From Paraktedonobacter sp035294465 (lineage in GTDB: Bacteria; Chloroflexota; Ktedonobacteria; Ktedonobacterales; Ktedonobacteraceae): DNA of 25,681 bases. Positions 1 through 6,969 of this stretch are shown here, piece by piece. The DNA lies in the NCBI GenBank assembly GCA_035294465.1, contig DATGKW010000249.1:1-25681 (forward strand). Direction: 5' to 3'. The stretch's first letter is position 1, and the number at the start of each line of letters is the position of its first letter. A program made the position numbers and the translations under genes. The notes under the pieces are model-generated. The model saw only the letters and a program-made list of their open reading frames with translations. It did no database searches and was not told the origin of the DNA.

Positions 1-105
1 AGGTTAAACGCTAGTCAATAGTCGTTAAGGACTACTTGCTCGCGGAATAAAGTCCATATTTGGCTCTATTTGTCCATATTTTTAAAAACATGTTTCGGTA
101 CTTGT

Positions 106-134
106 TAAGACCTATGCAACTTGTATAGGTCTTA
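106..134. repeat. Perfect 10-bp inverted repeat
   Basis: The arms at 106-115 and 125-134 are exact reverse complements (TAAGACCTAT / ATAGGTCTTA) around a 9-nt loop. No T-run follows on either strand, so it is not a convincing intrinsic terminator. It could be an operator or a remnant of a mobile-element end. Upstream, the 10-mer GTCCATATTT occurs twice with a 20-bp period (52-61 and 72-81). The rest of 1-425 shows no convincing gene. Confidence 0.4.
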
Positions 135-425
135 TGTGGGCTGATCATGGCCTGGATCAAGTAGAGGAAGAGAGGATTCATGAAAAAGATCTGGTATCAG
201 AAGGGGAACATGCTGGCCATAGCAGAGGCTCTGGAGTTTTCTGCATCCTTGAACTTCTCGTTCTGAGGCAACGATCATCAAAGAACATCCCTCTTGGTAG
301 CCTTAGAATGACCTTAGCGTATCAAGGGGAATCGCTCTCACTTCCTGTGGCGATTCCCTTCCTCTAGCGCCTTCTCTTGCTCAGGGCCAATTTGAGCGAG
401 GTCAAGCTCAGTGGAGTGCTACGTC

Positions 426-454
426 TTGCAAGCTCCAGAAAAACGTGCTATGGT
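426..454 (+). promoter_or_regulatory. Probable sigma70-type promoter for the mutS-like unit
   Basis: TTGCAA (426-431) and TATGGT (449-454) are separated by 17 bp. Each hexamer matches consensus at four of six positions. The predicted transcript start near 461 falls exactly at the first base of the fluoride-type aptamer, which supports the call more than the hexamers do. Confidence 0.55.
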
Positions 455-460
455 ATCTCA

Positions 461-549
461 AAGGGATGAAGCTCCCTTTTGGAACAATCCAAACCGCTGA
501 GAACAGCTGATGGCTTCTACGAGAAAACGTAGGATCTGTCAGCTTTTTT
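461..549 (+). promoter_or_regulatory. Fluoride (crcB-motif) riboswitch with intrinsic terminator
   Basis: The leader has the fluoride aptamer layout. AAGGG at 461-465 can pair with CCCTT at 474-478 (pseudoknot). GAAGC (468-472) pairs with GCTTC (513-517). GCTG (496-499) pairs with CAGC (504-507). The conserved elements GGGATGA, AAAC and GCTGATGGCTTCTAC are present. Between the pseudoknot and AAAC lies an extra insert that can form a small hairpin (TTTGG 478-482 / CCAAA 489-493). The 3' side of the aptamer overlaps the left arm of a long terminator hairpin (505-521 with 528-544) followed by six Ts (544-549). This is the usual mutually exclusive arrangement: fluoride stabilises the aptamer and prevents termination. 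The recognition is from remembered consensus and crystal-structure sequences. Confidence 0.85.
505..549 (+). terminator. Riboswitch expression-platform terminator 1
   Basis: The arm AGCTGATGGCTTCTACG (505-521) pairs with 528-544 at 16 of 17 positions, including G-T pairs. The loop is AGAAAA and a T6 tract ends at 549. The left arm contains the aptamer's conserved 3' strand, so terminator and aptamer compete. Confidence 0.85.
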
Positions 550-655
550 ATGTATACTGCAAAAACGAGCGAATCGACGGATCCTGTCACTCCCTCTTGG
601 AGGAGCCGTCTGCGCCTGTGGAGGCGTTCAAAGCAAAAAGGAGGAGATCGTTCTT

Positions 656-2191
656 ATGATATCCCACAGCATTCTCTTTGAAACAACGGAAGATCGCGTT
701 CATACAGAAACCCTCAAAGCGCCTGCCTTTTTTGCTGATTTAAATCTTGATCAGGTCATCAGTACGGTCACTGCTGGCAGGGAAGAATATCATTTGCTCC
801 CCTTTTTTTACACACCTTTGAGAAATATCGACTCTATCCTCTACCGCCAGGGAATCTTCCGTGACCTGGAAAATCGCAGACTGTTTGAGGCGATCCAGGC
901 ATTTGCACGAAATATGCATACCATGCGCACCTATCTTGCTCAGGCAGACAAGCTTCATTACTCCTACCAGAAAAAACGCTGGTTTTTGGACGCGGTAGAA
1001 ATCTACTGTGAGGCCGTCCAGGGTCTGGTCCAGGGCCTCTCGAATGTCGAGGTCCACTCGCGCGGATTTCTAGCTATGCGCGACTATGTGACCGGGTATG
1101 CCCAGACCGACCGCTTTACATCGTTGCAGGCCGAGACAAAGGAGTTGCAAGCCGGACTCTCTACGGTACGCTACTGCCTGCTCATTAAGGCGAACAGCAT
1201 TCTCGTTCGTCCCTACGCATCTGAACCTGATTATAGCAGAGAGGTGGCGGAAACCTTCGAGAAATTCAAACAGGGAGCAGTCAAAGATTACCGCGTGAAG
1301 TTCTCTGACTGGCAGGACATGAACCATATTGAAGCGCATATTCTCGACCTGGTGGCCAGATTGTACCCCGACCTTTTTGCGCATCTGGATAGGTATTGCA
1401 CGAACAACCATGCCTATCTGAACGAGACCATTGCTGCCTTTGATCGAGAGATCCAGTTTTACCTGGCCTATCTGGAGTATATCGCGCGTTTCAAGCGGAA
1501 AGGGCTGCCCTTTTGCTATCCACAGCTTTCCACGACCTCAAAGGAAATAGATGAGCACGAAGCATTCGATCTGGCGCTGGCCTCCAAACTGGTGAGCGAA
1601 AATACGCCTGTGGTCTGCAACGATTTTTTCCTGAAAGGAGAGGAGCGTGTCTTTGTCGTCACTGGCCCTAATCAGGGAGGAAAGACCACGTTTGCCCGTA
1701 TGTGCGGGCAGGTGCATTATCTGGCGAGCCTCGGCTGCCCTGTTCCCGGCAAAAAGGCGCAACTCTTTCTCGTTGACCAGATTTTCACGCATTTCGAAAA
1801 GGAAGAGACCATCACTGATCTGCGAGGGAAACTACAAGACGACCTGGCGCGAATGTACACGATTCTCAACCAGGCCACTTCAAATAGCCTGATCATCCTG
1901 AATGAGATTTTCACCTCTACCACCGTAAGTGACGCTCTCTTCTTGAGCAAAAAGATCCTGGAAAAGATCCTGCAGATGGATGCATTGGGAGTGTGTGTCA
2001 CTTTCATTGATGAACTGGCTTCCCTCAGCGAGAAAACGGTTAGCATGGTCAGTACGATTATACCTGACAATCCAGCCTTGCGAACTTTTAAGATTGTCAG
2101 AAAATCTGCCGATGGGCTGGCCTACGCGCTGGCCATTGCCGAAAGATACCGGCTGACCTACGAGTGTCTCAAGGAGCGTATCCCATCATGA
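656..2191 (+). CDS. MutS-like ATPase (MutS domain V), first of a pair
   Basis: This 511-residue protein belongs to the MutS-related ATPases that keep the core/lever helices and the C-terminal ABC-type ATPase but lack the N-terminal mismatch-binding and connector domains of true MutS (about 850 residues). The P-loop is TGPNQGGKTT at residues 336-345. The Walker B region is LIILNEIF at 412-419, where the usual Asp before the catalytic Glu is Asn. The start is set by a strong AAGGAGGAG at 638-646, 9 nt before the ATG. The gene follows a fluoride riboswitch and overlaps the next mutS-like gene by 4 bp (ATGA), so the two are probably co-translated and may form a heterodimer (inference). The cellular substrate is unknown. 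Classical mismatch repair is unlikely without the recognition domain. Confidence 0.88.
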   Translation: MISHSILFETTEDRVHTETLKAPAFFADLNLDQVISTVTAGREEYHLLPFFYTPLRNIDSILYRQGIFRDLENRRLFEAIQAFARNMHTMRTYLAQADKLHYSYQKKRWFLDAVEIYCEAVQGLVQGLSNVEVHSRGFLAMRDYVTGYAQTDRFTSLQAETKELQAGLSTVRYCLLIKANSILVRPYASEPDYSREVAETFEKFKQGAVKDYRVKFSDWQDMNHIEAHILDLVARLYPDLFAHLDRYCTNNHAYLNETIAAFDREIQFYLAYLEYIARFKRKGLPFCYPQLSTTSKEIDEHEAFDLALASKLVSENTPVVCNDFFLKGEERVFVVTGPNQGGKTTFARMCGQVHYLASLGCPVPGKKAQLFLVDQIFTHFEKEETITDLRGKLQDDLARMYTILNQATSNSLIILNEIFTSTTVSDALFLSKKILEKILQMDALGVCVTFIDELASLSEKTVSMVSTIIPDNPALRTFKIVRKSADGLAYALAIAERYRLTYECLKERIPS

Positions 2192-3714
2192 AAGCATTCC
2201 TTCTCTTTAGAGATCGTGATGTTGATTTGCAGCAGAAGCTTCCGCCGCAGGCGCAGGCACTGATCCAAGACCTGGAATTGCCCACGTTATTTGATGCGAT
2301 GGCGCAGGGCGATACCTTTTTGCTTGAAGTGATTCCAAAGGTGGTTCTGTCCAGTGTTGAGGATCTGGATACTATCCGCTATCGCCAGCAAATCCTTCAG
2401 GATTGCCTGAAACACGTTGCCATTGTCAGAGAGATCTACGCGCTCGCGGTGGAAGCCATTGCAAGCGAGAGGCGGGTATTTTATGGCTTTTTCGGCAAAT
2501 ATCCTGGCACGATCCTGCATCGGGCGACGGAAGTCATCCATATGTTTGTAAACAAGCTGAAAAAGTTAAGAGCTATTGCTGATAATCATGCCGGTACTTT
2601 CGAGTCAGAAGGGTTTACTACTTTGTTCGCCGTGCTCCAGAAAGAACTGAGTGAGGACTATTTCACTCGTGTTCAGGATCATCTCAAGGAGTTGGCCTTC
2701 CGCCAGGGCGTGCTGATCAGCGCAGAGTTGGGGCGGGGCAATAAAGGGATCAATTATACCCTGCGGAGACACAGCAAGAAACAAAGCTGGATTGAACGGA
2801 CCTTCACGGAGAGGCGATCTGCTTTCACGATCACCATCGCCGAGCGCGACGAGAGCGGCGCCAAGGCGCTCTCCGACTTGCGTGATAGAGGAATCAACCT
2901 GGTAGCAAACGCGCTTGCCCAATCTACTGACCATATCCTCAGCTTTTTTACGATGCTGCGAACCGAGCTGGCCTTTTACCTTGGATGTGTAAACCTTTAT
3001 GAACAACTGATTCAAAGAGAGAAGCCGGTTTGCTTCCCTGTGGCTGCGGCTCCCGGCGAACGCAGGCATGCGTTTCAAGGCTTATACGATGCTAGCCTGG
3101 CGCTAACCATGAAGCAACCCGTTGTGGGCAACGATGTGAATGCAGACGAGAAAGATCTCGTGATCATTACCGGCGCTAACCAGGGTGGTAAGTCCACATT
3201 TTTACGCAGTATCGGTCTGGCTCAGGTGATGATGCAATGTGGTATGTTTGTGCCGGCCGAGTCGTTCCGCGCCAACGTCTGTACAGGTCTGTTCACCCAT
3301 TACAAGCGGAAAGAGGACGCAGCGATGGAAAGCGGCAAGCTTGCTGAAGAGCTTAGCAGAATGAGCACCATCGTCGATACAATCCGGCCCGATGCCCTGC
3401 TGCTCTTTAATGAATCATTTGCTGTGACCAATGAGAGAGAAGGCTCGGAGATTGCCAGGCAGATCGTTTGTGCCCTGTTAGAGAAACGAATCAAGGTGTT
3501 TTTTGTGACACACTTGTACGAGTTTGCCCGAAGCTTTTCTGCTGCACATATGACAAATACTCTATTCCTGCGGTCTGAAAGGCAAGCTGATGGAAGGCGA
3601 ACGTTTAAGATCATAGAAGGAGAACCACAGGAAACCAGTTATGGCGAAGATGTGTATCATACGGTGTTTGGAACAGCAGTACAAGGACAGGTGCCAGCAA
3701 AAGAAATGTCTTGA
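2188..3714 (+). CDS. MutS-like ATPase (MutS domain V), second of a pair
   Basis: This 508-residue paralogue of the preceding gene has the same architecture: helical MutS core/lever followed by the ATPase, without the N-terminal mismatch-recognition domain. The P-loop is TGANQGGKST at residues 328-337. Walker B is LLLFNESF at 404-411, again with Asn-Glu in place of Asp-Glu, followed by a TNEREGSEIA stretch in the signature/D-loop region and FFVTHLYE (switch His). The ATG at 2188 overlaps the upstream TGA (ATGA) and has AAGGAG at 2171-2176. An upstream in-frame ATG at 2164 lies inside the first gene and lacks a better ribosome site. The two proteins differ enough to suggest an old duplication. 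Regulation by the upstream riboswitch is expected through co-transcription. Confidence 0.88.
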   Translation: MKAFLLFRDRDVDLQQKLPPQAQALIQDLELPTLFDAMAQGDTFLLEVIPKVVLSSVEDLDTIRYRQQILQDCLKHVAIVREIYALAVEAIASERRVFYGFFGKYPGTILHRATEVIHMFVNKLKKLRAIADNHAGTFESEGFTTLFAVLQKELSEDYFTRVQDHLKELAFRQGVLISAELGRGNKGINYTLRRHSKKQSWIERTFTERRSAFTITIAERDESGAKALSDLRDRGINLVANALAQSTDHILSFFTMLRTELAFYLGCVNLYEQLIQREKPVCFPVAAAPGERRHAFQGLYDASLALTMKQPVVGNDVNADEKDLVIITGANQGGKSTFLRSIGLAQVMMQCGMFVPAESFRANVCTGLFTHYKRKEDAAMESGKLAEELSRMSTIVDTIRPDALLLFNESFAVTNEREGSEIARQIVCALLEKRIKVFFVTHLYEFARSFSAAHMTNTLFLRSERQADGRRTFKIIEGEPQETSYGEDVYHTVFGTAVQGQVPAKEMS

Positions 3715-3719
3715 GGTTG

Positions 3720-3725
3720 TATAAT
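3720..3725 (+). promoter_or_regulatory. Possible -10 element upstream of the galT-like gene
   Basis: A perfect TATAAT lies just after the mutS-like stop codon, but no good -35 hexamer is found 16-18 bp upstream. The 111-bp gap to the next start contains no riboswitch-like fold that I can recognise. It may allow the galT-like gene to be expressed separately from the mutS pair. Confidence 0.3.
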
Positions 3726-3825
3726 CCGGTAGCGGTTGGTCTCACGCGGTAAAGGACGACCGGCCGAATAACCGACAGCACCTCGTTCTCTCGTGCTTAT
3801 TTCTCTGATGAATAGGGAGGCAGCT

Positions 3826-4854
3826 ATGCCAATTCGCTTTGAACGACGCCAGAAGATGGCCCGCTACCTTGATCCACGCTCAGGCTTCCAGGAAACAGTT
3901 ATCGCTTGCGAACTGCGCCGGGACCCATTAACGGGGCGCAGTGGGCGAGTAGCTCATGGGTTAGGATTTCGCATGCACCCGGTAGATTTTGCTCCACTGG
4001 CTGCTGCCTCACAACCCTCTTGCCCATTCTGTCCTGATCGCCTGTTCGAGGTGACTCCTAGATTCCCTCCGCAGATTATCTCTGAGGGACGCTTACAGCG
4101 AGGAGAGGCGGTGATTTTCCCCAACCTGGTGCCTTATGATGAGCATAGCGCAGTGACCGTGATCTGTCGAGAGCACTATGTACCTTCAGGCAGTTTCACC
4201 CGCTCCCAACTCTTTGATGCTTTCCATGTCTGCCAGGACTACCTTCACACTGTCCAGCGGCACCCGCAGACGACCTATGCGCTCGTTTTCTGGAATTATT
4301 TTCCCGCCTCAGGAGGAACCCAGATCCATCCTCACTTGCAGGTTCTGGCCACTGACACCCCTGGCAATACGTTCGAAGAAGAAATAAACTGGAGCTCACG
4401 CTATTATCAGGAGAATGGACGGTCCTATTGGGCAGAGTTGCTTTCAGCAGAGGAAGTTCTGGGAGAACGCTGGGTGGCGCGAGGAGCGCAAAGTGCCTGG
4501 CTGACAGACTTTGTTTCGCAGAGCTTACTGGCAGACATACTTATCCTGTTCCCAGAAATCCAGGTGTTTGGGGATCTCACTGCCGAAGGATTGGATGAGT
4601 TTTGCAGGGGATTAGGGCAAGCGCTGCGCCTCCTGGCTTCCCAGGGTGTGTATAGTTTCAATCTGGCATGGTTCTCAGGCGTGGCGGGGAGTCAGGAGAT
4701 GTGCTTGCACGCGCGACTTTCTCCCCGACTCTATCTTACTCCTAGTCTCTGGGGAACGGATACGACTGCGCTCCAGCATCTCTATCAGGAACACTTTATG
4801 GTTCAGGCTCCAGAGGCAGCCGCTGCAGCGCTTCGGCAAGCCATACATCTCTAA
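3826..4854 (+). CDS. GalT-like hexose-1-phosphate uridylyl/nucleotidyltransferase
   Basis: This 342-residue protein of the HIT superfamily, GalT branch, carries the active-site motif HPHLQ (His168, His170, Gln172; His170 is the expected nucleophile that forms the nucleotidyl intermediate). It also has zinc-site candidates Cys66 and Cys69 (CPFC), His107 (PYDEHS) and His168, which match the GalT metal-binding pattern. GalT enzymes exchange the nucleotide between UDP-glucose and a sugar 1-phosphate in the Leloir pathway. Sequence divergence (HPHLQ rather than HPHGQ) leaves the true sugar and nucleotide open; an ADP-sugar phosphorylase-like activity is an alternative. The start at 3826 is chosen for GGGAGG at 3815-3820. 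An upstream in-frame ATG at 3793 lacks such a site. No galK or galE lies nearby. Confidence 0.82.
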   Translation: MPIRFERRQKMARYLDPRSGFQETVIACELRRDPLTGRSGRVAHGLGFRMHPVDFAPLAAASQPSCPFCPDRLFEVTPRFPPQIISEGRLQRGEAVIFPNLVPYDEHSAVTVICREHYVPSGSFTRSQLFDAFHVCQDYLHTVQRHPQTTYALVFWNYFPASGGTQIHPHLQVLATDTPGNTFEEEINWSSRYYQENGRSYWAELLSAEEVLGERWVARGAQSAWLTDFVSQSLLADILILFPEIQVFGDLTAEGLDEFCRGLGQALRLLASQGVYSFNLAWFSGVAGSQEMCLHARLSPRLYLTPSLWGTDTTALQHLYQEHFMVQAPEAAAAALRQAIHL

Positions 4855-4936
4855 AGCATATCTATAGGCTCAGTATTCGAGCAACTCGTGCAAATCTTAT
4901 GCTCAGTGCAAAGGGGTGAACCATTGGGCAAAAAAC

Positions 4937-4966
4937 TTGACAGACGTCGACATTGATTGGTATAAT
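4937..4966 (+). promoter_or_regulatory. Strong sigma70-type promoter for the hyf-like operon
   Basis: TTGACA (4937-4942) and TATAAT (4961-4966) both match consensus exactly, with an 18-bp spacer. Transcription should start near 4973, about 60 nt before the fluoride-type aptamer. Such a strong promoter followed by a terminator fits control by premature termination rather than by weak initiation. Confidence 0.88.
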
Positions 4967-4973
4967 CGGAAAA

Positions 4974-5033
4974 GAGATAGATGCCTGAGACAGCTTGCAG
5001 GCTTATTGGAACCAAAAATCCTATCCCTATCTC
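4974..5033 (+). other. Folded 5' leader domain before the second riboswitch
   Basis: GAGATAG (4974-4980) and CTATCTC (5027-5033) are perfect complements that close a 60-nt domain starting at the predicted transcript 5' end and finishing one base before the aptamer. Inside it, GCCTG (4983-4987) pairs with CAGGC (4998-5002), and TTGG-AA-CCAA is self-complementary. I do not recognise the fold as a known RNA class. It may simply protect the 5' end or help the downstream aptamer fold. Confidence 0.45.
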
Positions 5034-5121
5034 TGGCGATGAGGCTCGCCTAACGCATCGTGCTAATGGCTTCTACCACCAAAAAGCGGGAGTGTCCCGG
5101 CTGGTTGGTAGAGGTTTTTTT
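5034..5121 (+). promoter_or_regulatory. Fluoride (crcB-motif) riboswitch with intrinsic terminator
   Basis: The aptamer reads GGCGATGAGG at 5035-5044, close to the known fluoride aptamers of Thermotoga and Bacillus (from memory). GGCG (5035-5038) pairs with CGCC (5047-5050) as the pseudoknot. GAGGCT (5041-5046) pairs with GGCTTC (5068-5073, using G-T pairs). GCA (5055-5057) pairs with TGC (5061-5063). The conserved GCTAATGGCTTCTACC string occupies 5062-5077. Its 3' strand TCTACCA (5072-5078) is also the left arm of a terminator ending in T7 (5115-5121), so ligand binding should allow read-through into the hyf-like operon. Confidence 0.9.
5070..5121 (+). terminator. Riboswitch expression-platform terminator 2
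   Basis: TCTACCA (5072-5078) pairs with TGGTAGA (5106-5112), extended by outer pairs and by CC/GG. The apical part is a second perfect stem, CGGGA (5087-5091) with TCCCG (5095-5099). T7 follows at 5115-5121. The outer stem uses aptamer bases, giving the on/off switch. Confidence 0.85.
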
Positions 5122-5221
5122 GTGCTCGCCAACAAGCAGATCAACGCTTTCTGCGTCGGATCTCTCTCCCACCGGGACACTTCCCTGCGAATCTTTTCCT
5201 GTGTCGGAAGGAGAGATCAAC

Positions 5222-6181
5222 ATGGCTCAACTCGCGCTCCTCCAAGGGCTCCAGATTGCCACAGTTCTTCTCTGCGCGCCCATCCTGCGCGGCATTATCA
5301 ATCGACTCAAAGCCATTGTGCAATCCAAACATGGGCCGAGTATCTGGCAGCCCTACCGAGATCTGTGGAAGTGGTTACGCAAAGGTAGCGTAGTTTCAGA
5401 GCACGCTTCCTGGGTATTCCACGCTGCTCCCATTCTCACGTTTATCACGCCACTGATTGTCGCGATGCTCATCCCTGTGCTTACCGCCTATCCACTGCCG
5501 TTTGCTTTCATGGGCGATATGCTGGCCGGCGGCTTTATTCTTTCACTTAGCGGTTTTTTCACATCGCTGGCAGCGATGGATACCGCGAGCACATTCGGCG
5601 GGATGGGCAGCAGCCGCGCTCGCGTCGTCTCGTTTCTGGCAGAACCGGTTGTCATTCTGGTACTTTTCAGCGTGACGTTAATCGCCAATGTCACGATTCC
5701 GTTTGTCGTCAATCAAACGCTGGCCTCGACGGATTACCTCTACAATCCGGCACACTGGCTACTGGCGGCGGCGCTGTTCATGGTCATTCTGGCAGAAAGC
5801 GGGCGTCTTCCAGTTGATAACCCTGCTTCCACCTTTGAACTTTCGATGATCGAGGCAGCACGTACTATGGAGTACTCCGGCCAGGAATTGGCGCTCATGG
5901 AGTGGGGGGGCGCGATGCGCTTTTTTGTCCTGCTCACAATTCTGCTTAATGTCCTGACCGCGCCCTGGGGACTGGCCCCCGATGGCGGCACGAATCCCTT
6001 GACTGTTCTCATTGCAGCGGGGACACTGCTGTTCAAGATGCTGGTGATCTGCGGCGTGATTGTGGTGATTGAATCATCGATTGCTAAGTGGCGCTTTTTC
6101 CGCATTCCTGAGTTTCTGGGAGCTGCGCTCATTCTTGCTCTCCTGGCCATACTCAGCTTTTATCTCACACACGCCGGTTAA
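5222..6181 (+). CDS. hyfC: HyfC/HycD-like membrane subunit (NuoH family)
   Basis: This 319-residue protein has about eight hydrophobic segments and is the NuoH-type subunit that joins the membrane ion-pumping arm to the peripheral redox arm in hydrogenase-3/4 and complex I. The conserved acidic stretch ESGRLPVDNPAS near residue 200 and the SKHGPSIWQPYRD loop near residue 38 are typical of HycD/HyfC. The ATG at 5222 is preceded by GGAAGGAGAG (5206-5215). The reading frame stays open 54 codons further upstream, but that extension lies in the riboswitch/terminator leader and is not hydrophobic. This is the first gene of the fluoride-riboswitch operon, and hyfE-like follows after a 92-bp gap. Confidence 0.9.
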   Translation: MAQLALLQGLQIATVLLCAPILRGIINRLKAIVQSKHGPSIWQPYRDLWKWLRKGSVVSEHASWVFHAAPILTFITPLIVAMLIPVLTAYPLPFAFMGDMLAGGFILSLSGFFTSLAAMDTASTFGGMGSSRARVVSFLAEPVVILVLFSVTLIANVTIPFVVNQTLASTDYLYNPAHWLLAAALFMVILAESGRLPVDNPASTFELSMIEAARTMEYSGQELALMEWGGAMRFFVLLTILLNVLTAPWGLAPDGGTNPLTVLIAAGTLLFKMLVICGVIVVIESSIAKWRFFRIPEFLGAALILALLAILSFYLTHAG

Positions 6182-6273
6182 CTCGGCAGACAGTTTGGCG
6201 CTATCCCGTGTCAGGTTGCCTTGCAGTGGCAAACGCCTGCACGTTTTTTGAGAGAGGAGATTGGCAAAACGCG

Positions 6274-6963
6274 ATGATTATCTTTGCCTCGCTTATCGCA
6301 AGCAGTGTGTCCACGACTGCTGCCCAGATTCTGCAAGCGCTTGGTGCGCTCCTGTTGCTCACTGCATTCGCGACGGTCGCTGCGCGTTTGCTCTCAGGAA
6401 CCATTGCCGCCTACGCGGTCCAATCGCTGGTGCTGGCGCTGGTAGCAGCCTTCGTGGGCTATTTCACCAACAGCTTTGACCTGTACATTGTTGCGGTGCT
6501 GACACTGTTCGTCAAATGCGGAGCCATCATCTGGATTCTGCGTACTGCCGCCGCTCGCCTGCACTTGCAGCGAGAAATGCGGCCTTACCTGAATATTCCG
6601 CTTTCCCTGCTGATCTGTGCGGCACTGACTCTCCTGGCCTTTTTCACCTCGCCAGCGGTCGTTGCCCCTGGGACCTTCTTGAACGAACCGCCCCTGGCTA
6701 TCGCAATCGCGCTGGTTTTGATCGGTCTTTTCATCCTGAGCAGTCGCCGGCACGCGCTTGTGCAGGTCATCGGCCTGCTTACGGTTGAAAACGGGCTGTT
6801 CTCCGGTGCCATTGCCATTGCCTATGGCATGCCATTGATTGTCGAGTTCGGCATCTTGTTCGATGTCTTAATTGCTGTGATTGTCATGAGCATGCTTGTG
6901 ACACGTATCCAGCGCGAGTTGATTACTGCGGATACCACCGATTTGCGCCGCTTGAGAGGATAA
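6274..6963 (+). CDS. hyfE: HyfE-like membrane subunit
   Basis: This 229-residue, almost entirely hydrophobic protein matches HyfE of hydrogenase-4 (about 216 residues), an extended NuoK-like subunit found in the Hyf/Mrp-type membrane arm. Conserved features near the C terminus are GLLTVENGLFSGAIAIAYG and the LFDVLIAVIVM segment. The ATG at 6274 is preferred. AGAGGAG lies at 6253-6259, a rather long 14-nt spacing. The alternative upstream start at 6208 has no ribosome site and would add a non-hydrophobic tail. The protein is expected to help carry protons or sodium through the membrane domain. The next gene starts 0-6 bp after its stop, so translation is probably coupled. Confidence 0.87.
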   Translation: MIIFASLIASSVSTTAAQILQALGALLLLTAFATVAARLLSGTIAAYAVQSLVLALVAAFVGYFTNSFDLYIVAVLTLFVKCGAIIWILRTAAARLHLQREMRPYLNIPLSLLICAALTLLAFFTSPAVVAPGTFLNEPPLAIAIALVLIGLFILSSRRHALVQVIGLLTVENGLFSGAIAIAYGMPLIVEFGILFDVLIAVIVMSMLVTRIQRELITADTTDLRRLRG

Positions 6964-6969
6964 GTGGAG

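Noticed and set aside
134..367. 77-codon open frame before the first riboswitch
   Set aside because: Composition is not protein-like, it lacks a clear ribosome site, and it overlaps a competing 28-codon frame at 179-265. No recognisable domain.
553..558. TATACT as a -10 element just after terminator 1
   Set aside because: No -35 hexamer at a suitable distance. It would bypass the riboswitch, and it lies in an A/T-rich tail where such matches are common.
4974..5121. T-box or molybdenum-cofactor leader
   Set aside because: No T-box antiterminator motif and no Moco-type core seen. The GGCGATGAGG...GCTAATGGCTTCTACC layout fits the fluoride aptamer much better.
5060..5221. N-terminal extension of the HyfC-like protein
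   Set aside because: The open frame runs through the riboswitch terminator. The start at 5222 has the ribosome site and matches the family length.
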